Assembly: GCA_003212315.1 (NCBI GenBank)
Contig: QCQB01000019.1
Coordinates: forward strand, 1-39,493
Direction: 5' to 3'
Length of the DNA stretch: 39,493 nt
Source of the DNA: SAR116 cluster bacterium AG-447-C21
Lineage (GTDB): Bacteria > Pseudomonadota > Alphaproteobacteria > Thalassobaculales > Thalassobaculaceae
This document shows, piece by piece, positions 16,535 through 24,202 of the stretch (positions within the stretch are counted from its first letter, which is position 1; every line of letters begins with the position of its first letter). The notes below the pieces were generated by a model. The model had not been told where the DNA came from. It ran no database searches and saw only the letters and a list, made by a program, of their open reading frames with translations. The translations under genes and the position numbers were made by a program.

Positions 16535-17695
16535 CTACCAGGCAGCCTGATAGATAGCACGAACATCAGTTTCTTCAAGAGGTCGCGGATTGTTAACAAG
16601 CAACCGGGTTTGGTTCATAGCATCGCGTGCAAGCAGATGTAGCGCATCAGCGGGGATTCCAACATCCCGCAGGCGTGTCTCTAAACCGCATCGCGCGCTT
16701 AGGCTGGCCATCTCCTCTGCAAAAGCGGCCGCTTTTTCCTGCGGTCCCATATCAGAAAGCGCAGGAAACACAAAAGGAGCAATCTCAGCATAAGGTGTTG
16801 GTGCGACCACTGCATTAAACCTCAGCACATGCGCTAAAACCAGTGCGTTGGATAGACCATGGGTTATTTTAAAATGGCCTCCAATCGGATAAGCTAATGC
16901 ATGAACAGCAGCAACTGGGGAATTGGCAAAGGCCTGTCCGGCTAGCATCGATCCGAGTAGCATATCTGACCGCGCCTCCCTATTATTACCATCATTTACC
17001 GCTATTTCGACTGCGCCGCCAAGTAGACCGAGTGCCTGTATGGCAAGACTGCGGGAGATAGGGTTGTTGTTAGTCGAGATTGATGCGTACGCTTCGATAG
17101 CATGAACCATAGCGTCAATGCCTGTCGCTGCTGTTATATGAGGAGGAACAGAGATGGTCAGAGCTGGGTCGAGAAGCGCAATATCAGGAAGAATTAAAGG
17201 CGATACGACCCCCATCTTTTCACTCTTACCCGTCGTAATAATTGAAATAGGCGTTACTTCTGATCCGGTACCTGCTGTTGTCGGTACTAACACCAATGGT
17301 AGGCGAGGGCCGACAGCGTTACCTATTCCATAGGCCTGATCAAGCGTTTGATGCCCAGGTACGAGCAACGCCGCTAATTTGGCGATATCCAGAGATGATC
17401 CACCACCAAGGCCGATGATTATGTTAGCCCCCGCCGAGCGTGCAGCATCAATAGCGGCGTGAACCACCCATTCGGGTGGGTCTGACTTTACCTCGCCATA
17501 AAGATTGGCAGTTATTCCTGCTATCTCAAGACTATTTACTGCTTCAGAGACAATGTCAGTAGCCACCATGCCTGGATCAGTTACGATAAGGGCGCTGTCA
17601 TGACCGTCTGCCGAAAGGATCGACCCGATGTCTTTGAGACAGCCGTCTCCAAAGCGGATTGATGGGGACGTATTGAAGATAAAGGGCTTTACCAT
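16535..17695 (-). CDS. Iron-containing (group III) alcohol dehydrogenase
   Basis: A 386-residue NAD(P)-dependent dehydrogenase of the Fe-ADH/maleylacetate reductase family. The nucleotide-binding G-G-G-S-S is at 97-101, the P-T-T-A-G-T-G-S-E motif at 138-146, and the metal ligands are Asp194 and His198 (G-I-D-A-M-V-H), His265 (A-V-H-A-L-A-Y-P) and His279 (I-T-H-G-L-S-N). It sits alone on the minus strand between two rightward operons. Its base composition is visibly richer in G+C than its surroundings: a hand count of 16681-16740 gives 35/60, while 15301-15360 in the aminotransferase gives 25/60. It may thus have a different origin. The substrate (alcohol, semialdehyde or maleylacetate) cannot be told. 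Confidence 0.92.
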   Translation of the reverse strand: MVKPFIFNTSPSIRFGDGCLKDIGSILSADGHDSALIVTDPGMVATDIVSEAVNSLEIAGITANLYGEVKSDPPEWVVHAAIDAARSAGANIIIGLGGGSSLDIAKLAALLVPGHQTLDQAYGIGNAVGPRLPLVLVPTTAGTGSEVTPISIITTGKSEKMGVVSPLILPDIALLDPALTISVPPHITAATGIDAMVHAIEAYASISTNNNPISRSLAIQALGLLGGAVEIAVNDGNNREARSDMLLGSMLAGQAFANSPVAAVHALAYPIGGHFKITHGLSNALVLAHVLRFNAVVAPTPYAEIAPFVFPALSDMGPQEKAAAFAEEMASLSARCGLETRLRDVGIPADALHLLARDAMNQTRLLVNNPRPLEETDVRAIYQAAW

Positions 17696-17905
17696 ATATG
17701 AAATCCAATTTGTCGAAATATTTTTTAACGATAGTTTAACATAATTAATGCTTTGTTATACAATCAACAATCTAAAGAGTAATGCACTTGCTGTGATTTG
17801 TTCGTAGAGATAAGGACGGTGTTTAGGATATCCCTCGATGGTGGCAGGCGGATTGCGAAGGACAGTATAAATTAAAAGTTATGGCTAAATTGGAGAAATT
17901 AGTAA

Positions 17906-19960
17906 GTGGATGATAGCAACTATAGAATAGGTATCGACGTAGGCGGGACATTTACTGATATCGTTGCAGTTTCTGATAAAGGGACAGTGATATTTTCCAA
18001 AGCACCCAGTACGCCGGCGGACCCCTCGATAGGAGTTATGGATGCGATAGCTAGATTATCTCAGGAGCTGCGGACTGAGAGTGCAGTGTTGCTATCCAAA
18101 ACTGAGAGAATTGTTCATGGCACTACTGTAGCCACGAACGCGTTATTAGAGCGCAAGGGAGCCAAGACGGGCTTATTAACAACAATCGGTCATCGTGATG
18201 TTTTAGAAATGCGAGAAGGATTGAAAGACGATCGCTATAATATGCGATTAGCTGCTCCTGAAACCCTCGTCCCTAGATATTTACGCCTTGGGGTAAAGGA
18301 ACGAATAAGACCCGATGGTTCAATCCACGTCCCATTAGATAATGATTCTCTCGACGCAGCTATCGAGAAACTAAAAGAGGCGGATGTTACTTCTATAGCC
18401 GTCTGTTATTTGCATGCCTACAAAGAATCAAAACATGAAAAAGAAACACGTGCACGAATTGAATCGAAACTTCCCGGTGTCTCGGTTTCATTGTCATCTG
18501 AAGTATTCCCAGAGATAAAAGAATATGAGCGTGTTTCAACGACCGTTGTAAATGCCTATGTAAGACCAGTTGTGGAAAAGTATCTCCGAAAACTTGGGGA
18601 TAGGTTACGTGAGACGGGTTATAAGGGCCCTGTTTTAATTATTTTATCCCATGGTGGGGTAGCGCCAATTGATGAAGCAGTCAGATTGGCTGCAGGTACG
18701 GTATTATCTGGTCCCGCTGGGGGTGTTGCAGGTAGTCGCTATGGATCATCGTTAATCGGGGCGGAGAACCTAGTACCTTTTGATATGGGGGGAACCAGTA
18801 CTGATATTTCGATGATCGTAAACGGTGAACCTGCACTTTCATCAACAAGAGGGATTGCAGGACAGCGCGTTGCACTACAATCCCTAGATATCGTCAGTAT
18901 TGCTTCTGGGGGTGGTTCAATTGCAAGGGTAGATAATGGGGGTATTCTTCGTGTCGGACCAGAAAGTGCGGGAGCCGTTCCAGGACCAGCTTGTTATGGA
19001 AAAGGCGGCGTTGAAGTTGCTGTAACAGATGCTAGTGTTGTGCTTGGATTTCTAGACCCCAATAATTTTTTAGGGGGAAGAGAGAGCCTTGATAAAGAAG
19101 CAGCTGAGGTGGCGGTCGATAAATTAGCGAGCAAACTGTCAGTGAGTAGAGCTGAAGCGGCAGAAGGTGTTCACCGAGTTATTAATACCCAAATGGCAGA
19201 AGGTATAAGGCTTGTTTCTGTGCGCAGAGGAGTTGACCCTCGCAAATTCGCGTTGTTATCATTCGGCGGGGCGGCTGGAATTCACATTACCGAAATAGCG
19301 CGTCAGTTAGAGGTTAGACGGGTAGTAGTCCCCCGGACAGCAGCGGTGTTATCAGCATGGGGAATGCTTGCAACTGATCTTAGGTACGAGGTTAGCAGAA
19401 CACATATAGGAGACGCGGGGTCCTTAGAAGCAAGCTCGGTTCGTCAGATTTTTCATGAAATGGAGCAGGAGGGCAGAGTGCGTTTAGCCGCCGCTTTTGA
19501 CGGTGAAATTAGTATTAAGTCGTCTGCCGATATGAGATACGGAGAGCAAATTTATGAAATAGATGTATCTCTGGATGGTGTTAATTTTGATAGTAAAGAC
19601 CTGATGAAAGAAATATCAAATAGGTTTCACGCGCGGCACAATGAACTTTTTACTTACAGCTTGCCAGATCAGGAGGCTGTTCTCGTCAATGGCAGGTTGG
19701 CTGTTATCGGCGAGTTACCAAGATTACCGGACGAGCCGCAAAAAACATCGGGCACGACAGTAGGCCAAAGTAAACAGAGACATATATACCTGTCAGGCTG
19801 GCAAGATGTTTTGGTTTTTGATTTGGAGAGCCTTTCTCCTGGTGCAACCGTCTCTGGTCCCGCTATAATTGAGTCAGCGACCACTACTATCGTCCTTCGC
19901 AAAGGCGATGAGGCGGTCATTACATCAAACTTATGGCTGGATATAAGTGTGGAACGTTGA
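17906..19960 (+). CDS. Hydantoinase A (HyuA-like), complete second copy
   Basis: A 684-residue ATPase subunit of the hydantoinase/oxoprolinase family with an intact frame. Motifs are I-D-V-G-G-T-F-T-D at the N-terminus, L-S-G-P-A-G-G-V-A in the middle and F-D-M-G-G-T-S-T-D-I-S following, plus the C-terminal L-L-S-F-G-G-A-A-G-I-H, which is the region where the other copy is frameshifted. The GTG start at 17906 follows TTGGAGAAA. No hyuB is adjacent: the gene downstream is convergent (19 nt gap) and the one upstream is the divergent Fe-ADH. It could function with either HyuB in the window or be a single-gene transcription unit. The 210 nt upstream contain no clear promoter consensus. Confidence 0.93.
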   Translation: MDDSNYRIGIDVGGTFTDIVAVSDKGTVIFSKAPSTPADPSIGVMDAIARLSQELRTESAVLLSKTERIVHGTTVATNALLERKGAKTGLLTTIGHRDVLEMREGLKDDRYNMRLAAPETLVPRYLRLGVKERIRPDGSIHVPLDNDSLDAAIEKLKEADVTSIAVCYLHAYKESKHEKETRARIESKLPGVSVSLSSEVFPEIKEYERVSTTVVNAYVRPVVEKYLRKLGDRLRETGYKGPVLIILSHGGVAPIDEAVRLAAGTVLSGPAGGVAGSRYGSSLIGAENLVPFDMGGTSTDISMIVNGEPALSSTRGIAGQRVALQSLDIVSIASGGGSIARVDNGGILRVGPESAGAVPGPACYGKGGVEVAVTDASVVLGFLDPNNFLGGRESLDKEAAEVAVDKLASKLSVSRAEAAEGVHRVINTQMAEGIRLVSVRRGVDPRKFALLSFGGAAGIHITEIARQLEVRRVVVPRTAAVLSAWGMLATDLRYEVSRTHIGDAGSLEASSVRQIFHEMEQEGRVRLAAAFDGEISIKSSADMRYGEQIYEIDVSLDGVNFDSKDLMKEISNRFHARHNELFTYSLPDQEAVLVNGRLAVIGELPRLPDEPQKTSGTTVGQSKQRHIYLSGWQDVLVFDLESLSPGATVSGPAIIESATTTIVLRKGDEAVITSNLWLDISVER

Positions 19961-19979
19961 TACTTGTCGTGGTCGAAAA

Positions 19980-20975
19980 CTAGCCACAATTCAGCATAAT
20001 TTTTCCGATATGTTTACTGGACTCCATTAGAGTATGAGCATCACAAGCATTCTCTAGTGAAAACGTTTTATAGAGCACAGGTTTAATTTTTCCTTGCTCA
20101 TAAAGTGGCCAAACGTATTCGTTTAGGTCCGCTGCTATTTCTGCTTTTTGTTCAACTGTTCGGGGGCGAAGTGTGGACCCTGTCAGGGTTAATCGCATAG
20201 TTAACATTTTTAAAAAATTAAATTTCTCAACTACTGGAGGTTGCAAGAAAGCAATCTGACATAACCGGCCTTCCACGTTGAGAGAATCCAAGTTACGCTG
20301 CATATATGGTCCACCAACCATATCGAGTATCACATCAGCTCGTCCTTCTGATTTCATTACTTCCACGAAATCTTCTTCATTATAATTTATCGTACGATCA
20401 GCCCCTAACTCCTTACACACTTTGCATTTCGCTTCGGATGCGGCAGTAATAACTACTCTCGCTCCAAAGGCTTTGGTTAACTGAATGGCAGTGGTGCCGA
20501 TGCCACTGCTTCCTCCGTGAATAAGGATAGTTTCTCCCGACTGTAAGCGACCTCGCGTAAAAACATTTGTCCAGACGGTGTAACTTGTTTCCACAATGGA
20601 GGCGGCTTCTTCTAAGGTAAAACCTTTTGGGATTGGCAGGCATTGAAGAGCAGGTGCTGTACAGTATTCCGCATATCCACCTCCAGAAACAAGAGCGCAA
20701 ACGTTCTCGCCAATATTTAAATATCCAACTTTATTTCCTTTAGAAACAATTTCTCCGGCGATTTCTAGACCAGGAATGTCCGATGCTCCGGGTGGTGGCG
20801 GATAACCGCCAAGTCGTTGCATCACATCGGGCCGATTAACTCCGGCAAACGCCACCTTGATAAGTACTTCGTCTTCATTAGGTGTTGGCATTACTCGGTC
20901 CGTTAGTTGGAGGCCTTCTGGGGGACCAAAGTCCCTTATTTCAACGGCTTTCATTTTGGCGGGTAATACAGTCAT
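19980..20975 (-). CDS. Zinc-free quinone oxidoreductase (PIG3/zeta-crystallin-like MDR family)
   Basis: A 331-residue medium-chain dehydrogenase/reductase that probably reduces quinones or enoyl substrates with NADPH. The N-terminal M-K-A-V-E-I-R-D-F-G-P-P-E, the segment V-A-F-A-G-V-N-R-P-D-V-M-Q-R-L-G-G-Y-P-P-P-P-G and the nucleotide-binding H-G-G-S-S-G-I-G-T-T-A-I-Q are the hallmarks of the PIG3-like group. The Cys ligands of zinc alcohol dehydrogenases are absent. It starts at ATG 20975 (AGGAAT upstream) and follows the sterol-desaturase-family gene by 29 nt on the same strand, so the two probably form an operon. Confidence 0.92.
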   Translation of the reverse strand: MTVLPAKMKAVEIRDFGPPEGLQLTDRVMPTPNEDEVLIKVAFAGVNRPDVMQRLGGYPPPPGASDIPGLEIAGEIVSKGNKVGYLNIGENVCALVSGGGYAEYCTAPALQCLPIPKGFTLEEAASIVETSYTVWTNVFTRGRLQSGETILIHGGSSGIGTTAIQLTKAFGARVVITAASEAKCKVCKELGADRTINYNEEDFVEVMKSEGRADVILDMVGGPYMQRNLDSLNVEGRLCQIAFLQPPVVEKFNFLKMLTMRLTLTGSTLRPRTVEQKAEIAADLNEYVWPLYEQGKIKPVLYKTFSLENACDAHTLMESSKHIGKIMLNCG

Positions 20976-21004
20976 TTGATATTCCTATGATTTTCATTCA
21001 AACT

Positions 21005-22009
21005 TTAGGCACCTATTCTAGCCTTTTTTCGACGCTCAAGTATTAGCTTATTACTTTCCTCTGATCCATCATGGAATGAACCAAACCATTTATCCATTGG
21101 CACTGTACCGTCCCCACCATAATTACATTCGAAATATTTATGGTGTAAGTAGTGAAAATAACGTTGCCCTAAGGTTAGAGGTTTTTTTTCTGCGAATAGA
21201 TATTTATCAAACCCTAAATGTCCAAGCGCCGGTGTAAGTCCTGTTGCTTGTACATGCAGGATAGCGTGAATTGGGTGGGACAGAACTAGCCAGTGGATCA
21301 GGATACCACTGAAATAAAGCAGATGTTCAAATGGATGCATCGCCAATCCAGACCACGGTCCTATATCTACATTTTTGTGATGTAATGCATGAACATGTTT
21401 GTACAGGAATCTAATATGTAGAATACGGTGAACTAAATAAAAGTGGGCGTCTCTAAACAGTGGAATAACGAGAAATAAAATTATGAACCATACAGGACTC
21501 GTATTCCAATCCAGAAAGGGAATCAGATTATTCGCGAAGGCCCACATAGTGATGACTTCGTACGTTGTCCAAATAGTACAGCCGCTAAGAACACTGTACA
21601 GCATATTATCGTAAACTTGATCACCAAAAAGAAACCGCCGATGTTTCGCTTGTGGCGATCGTTTATTAAACGAAAACTTTTTTCCTTGAGCTTTTAGAAT
21701 ATAAAATCGGAAATGCCATCCTCCAAAAACTAAGAACATTAATGCAAGATTTCGAAAATATATGGTACTCACCCACTCGATATTGAATGTTTGCATGCTT
21801 TCTAAGTTGGGGGTTAAAAAAAACCACGTAACCAAAGCGAGCGCCATATAACATATGTTGCGAGGAAGAAAGTATCCGGGGTATCCAAATACATACTTTA
21901 AAATTAAAAATGGACGGAGCGGCCAGCTAAAAAGTGGGGGCGTTGTTATAAGCGCCGGTGACCATTCTGTTCCATCATTAACCTTGTAGCCATCAATCTC
22001 ACTCGACAT
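21005..22009 (-). CDS. Fatty acid hydroxylase/sterol desaturase-family membrane protein
   Basis: A 334-residue integral membrane diiron oxygenase. It has several hydrophobic segments (about 50-66, 86-103, 171-186 and 230-245) and the family's histidine clusters: H-F-Y-L-V-H at 189-194, H-V-H-A-L-H-H at 205-211, H-P-F-E-H at 225-229 and H-Y-L-H-H at 286-290. These bind the two irons that hydroxylate or desaturate lipid substrates. The ATG 22009 follows GGGAGA. It is upstream of the quinone oxidoreductase, which might regenerate reducing power, though that link is a guess. The lipid substrate is unknown. Confidence 0.92.
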   Translation of the reverse strand: MSSEIDGYKVNDGTEWSPALITTPPLFSWPLRPFLILKYVFGYPGYFLPRNICYMALALVTWFFLTPNLESMQTFNIEWVSTIYFRNLALMFLVFGGWHFRFYILKAQGKKFSFNKRSPQAKHRRFLFGDQVYDNMLYSVLSGCTIWTTYEVITMWAFANNLIPFLDWNTSPVWFIILFLVIPLFRDAHFYLVHRILHIRFLYKHVHALHHKNVDIGPWSGLAMHPFEHLLYFSGILIHWLVLSHPIHAILHVQATGLTPALGHLGFDKYLFAEKKPLTLGQRYFHYLHHKYFECNYGGDGTVPMDKWFGSFHDGSEESNKLILERRKKARIGA

Positions 22010-22175
22010 ACTGCAGTCTCCCTAGAAAACAAAAGGTTTCTTTCCAAGCTTATCTTAACGTTTTAATTTTTGTTTAAACCAAAATCTGCTGAGAGACGCT
22101 AATATATCAGTATGGTAATACCTTGCGATACCATTAAAGTACTTTTGTTAAGTAAATAGGGTTAGAGACTGTCCA

Positions 22176-23411
22176 TTAGCTATGTAAGATTTTTTCAAGA
22201 ACAGGGATCAAGTAGCGCCGAAATTCTTCTGGATTCTCTGACATTGGAAAGTGTCCAACATTTTTCATTATCTCAAAATGTTCAGCTTTTATCAATTGAG
22301 AGAGTTTATAGCCCATCTCAGGTGTAGCAGATGCGTCATATTCGCCATTGAGTAAATAAATAGGACAGTCCGAATTTATTAAAGAATCAGTTAGCGTATT
22401 ACGGAGATCACCATCAACAAAGTAGTAATTTAAATCACCTTTAAAAACACCTGGGCCGCTTTGCATATAGTGCCACATCGTTTCCCAGCGTTCTGGAGAG
22501 GGGGACTGTGGTGCAGTCATACCGGCCATCAATGCTCCGGCGATTTGCCCACCGTGTATATCTGGTCGATGTAAAACGTCTGAAGGCGTCGGTTCTCCTA
22601 GGCTTCTGTCCTCGGCAAAAAGCGCGGATTGAAGACCAATAACAGCTTTGAATGATTTTCCATGATTTAATGCTAAATGTAATACTACTCGTCCACCAAT
22701 AGAACATCCCATTACGACTGGGTTTTCTAATTCTAAGGTCCTCAGAAATGTCATGACGATATTCATATAGGAATTTGTAGTTAGTTCATAAATACTTTTT
22801 TCAAATCCATGAGGAGGAGATGATTTTCCGTGCCAAGGTAGGTCGAATGTAATCACGCGGAAGTTATTTGTAATTTCCGGGTCGTTTAGTAGATGCTGAT
22901 ATTGCCTGCTATCACTGCCCGCTGTGTGCAGACAAACTAAGGGAACACCCTTTCCGGCTTCTTCGAAGTAGAGTCGATGCGGAGTTCCTTCTATAGTTAA
23001 TTGAATATATTGTCCTTTTATATCTTCTATCTTTGCCGGAGCAGGCCTTTTACTGGTGTTTTCATCAGATGCTATATTGGAGAATAGCATTTCTAGGAGT
23101 AATAGATGCTGGTTAAACTTTATTACATTTCCGGTTACAATAAGGTTTTGAGTTCGACGCATGGTTGAAAGGCATTGAAATCCAGGTGGCGCAACTGCTT
23201 TTTTCAGATTTAACCAAGCTTTTTTTGTGGCGCTTAATGTGAAGTCATAATCTTTTGAATTGAGTGTTGCGGAAACCTCTATATCCCCAGAATTAATGGA
23301 CAATTCAAAGGAGGTCTCATCTACCATTATCTTAATTAGTAATGATGAGAAACAGGAGTGCAACAATATATTCTTATTGGTTCTTGATTTCTCTACAATA
23401 TAATCGAACAT
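22176..23411 (-). CDS. Alpha/beta hydrolase with an N-terminal SCP2-like domain
   Basis: A 411-residue two-part protein. The C-terminal ~260 residues are an alpha/beta hydrolase with nucleophile Ser237 (V-M-G-C-S-I-G-G), acid Asp359 (G-E-Y-D-A-S) and base His387 (N-V-G-H-F-P). The N-terminal ~115 residues have the pattern of a sterol-carrier (SCP2) fold: F-E-L-S-I-N-S-G-D-I-E-V, then F-T-L-S-A-T-K-K-A-W-L-N-L, then a hydrophobic helix before a charged linker. This suggests a lipid-binding module feeding an esterase or C-C hydrolase. The ATG 23411 gives the full fusion; ATG at residue 29 is possible. It lies 35 nt after the HAD gene and may be the last gene of the flagellar-side transcription unit. 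Confidence 0.8.
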   Translation of the reverse strand: MFDYIVEKSRTNKNILLHSCFSSLLIKIMVDETSFELSINSGDIEVSATLNSKDYDFTLSATKKAWLNLKKAVAPPGFQCLSTMRRTQNLIVTGNVIKFNQHLLLLEMLFSNIASDENTSKRPAPAKIEDIKGQYIQLTIEGTPHRLYFEEAGKGVPLVCLHTAGSDSRQYQHLLNDPEITNNFRVITFDLPWHGKSSPPHGFEKSIYELTTNSYMNIVMTFLRTLELENPVVMGCSIGGRVVLHLALNHGKSFKAVIGLQSALFAEDRSLGEPTPSDVLHRPDIHGGQIAGALMAGMTAPQSPSPERWETMWHYMQSGPGVFKGDLNYYFVDGDLRNTLTDSLINSDCPIYLLNGEYDASATPEMGYKLSQLIKAEHFEIMKNVGHFPMSENPEEFRRYLIPVLEKILHS

Positions 23412-23446
23412 ATTGTTTCCATTCTTACTAAGAATTAGATGGTTTG

Positions 23447-24190
23447 TTAGGGATAGTTTTCCGTGCTTTTTAATTGGGCAAGCTTCGTTATTATTTTATC
23501 AGGTTTCGCCGAAGTCCCTTGTGGCAATATTCCATGTCCTCGTGGATCACGCCAAATAGAAAATATTCCTAGTTTCTGAGGTGCGATGACCTCCCAGTCG
23601 ATATTGTCACCAACCATCCAAGTTTCTGTGGCAACGACATTTAATTTTTCCATTGCAATTTTATAGGCTTGTAACTCGGGCTTTCCAACACCTGCCTCAC
23701 CCTCTATCTGGACGTGCAGAAAATACTGTTCTAAATCAAATTTATTTATTTTTGCTCGCTGTGCTTCTGAAGCACCATTGGTTACCAGTGCAAGTTTAAT
23801 TCCCTCTAGTTTAAGAATTTTTAGTGTGGAAATAGCGTCTGGGAACAGTGTGGTTTTATCAAACATAAGCGCACCGCACCTATCAGCTATTAACCAACGA
23901 GTATTCCGATCATATCTTTTATCAGAGCCGATGGCGTTATCAAGTATTGTGAAACGCGCAGTTCTTATATCTAGTCTACCGCTCTTATGTCGATCGGGCA
24001 CAGACCAGAAATCTGCTGCGGATAGATCTATTTTGTTTACCAGATCATCTATGTCTTTAGGCTCAGGAACTCGGTGTACCTCTTTTTGTTTCCAGATATC
24101 TTGAATAGCTTCATGCCAAAAGAAAGTTCGGTGATGGTGAGGTGAAATAAGGGTATCATCAAGATCGAATAATATAGCTTTAGGCCGCAT
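23447..24190 (-). CDS. HAD-superfamily hydrolase
   Basis: A 247-residue haloacid-dehalogenase-type phosphatase. Motif I is L-F-D-L-D-D-T-L, with Asp9 as nucleophile and Asp11 as the acid/base. Motif II is L-V-T-N-G-A, the motif III lysine is in V-G-K-P-E, and motif IV is M-V-G-D-N-I-D-W-E-V. A helical cap lies between motifs I and II. ATG 24190 is used; a GTG one codon earlier is equally possible. It starts 12 nt after the fliK-like stop and is probably co-transcribed with the flagellar genes, but no flagellar role is evident. The substrate is likely a small phosphate ester and cannot be specified. Confidence 0.88.
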   Translation of the reverse strand: MRPKAILFDLDDTLISPHHHRTFFWHEAIQDIWKQKEVHRVPEPKDIDDLVNKIDLSAADFWSVPDRHKSGRLDIRTARFTILDNAIGSDKRYDRNTRWLIADRCGALMFDKTTLFPDAISTLKILKLEGIKLALVTNGASEAQRAKINKFDLEQYFLHVQIEGEAGVGKPELQAYKIAMEKLNVVATETWMVGDNIDWEVIAPQKLGIFSIWRDPRGHGILPQGTSAKPDKIITKLAQLKSTENYP

Positions 24191-24202
24191 CACAGAAATC
24201 CA

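Noticed and set aside
17838..17870. 10-codon ORF upstream of the second hyuA, like a leader peptide
   Set aside because: No attenuator hairpins follow it and codon content shows no regulatory bias.
22112..22134. ATGGTA/TACCAT inverted repeat after the SCP2-hydrolase gene
   Set aside because: Only 6 bp, with competing GGTA/TACC pairings and no T-run; too weak to call.
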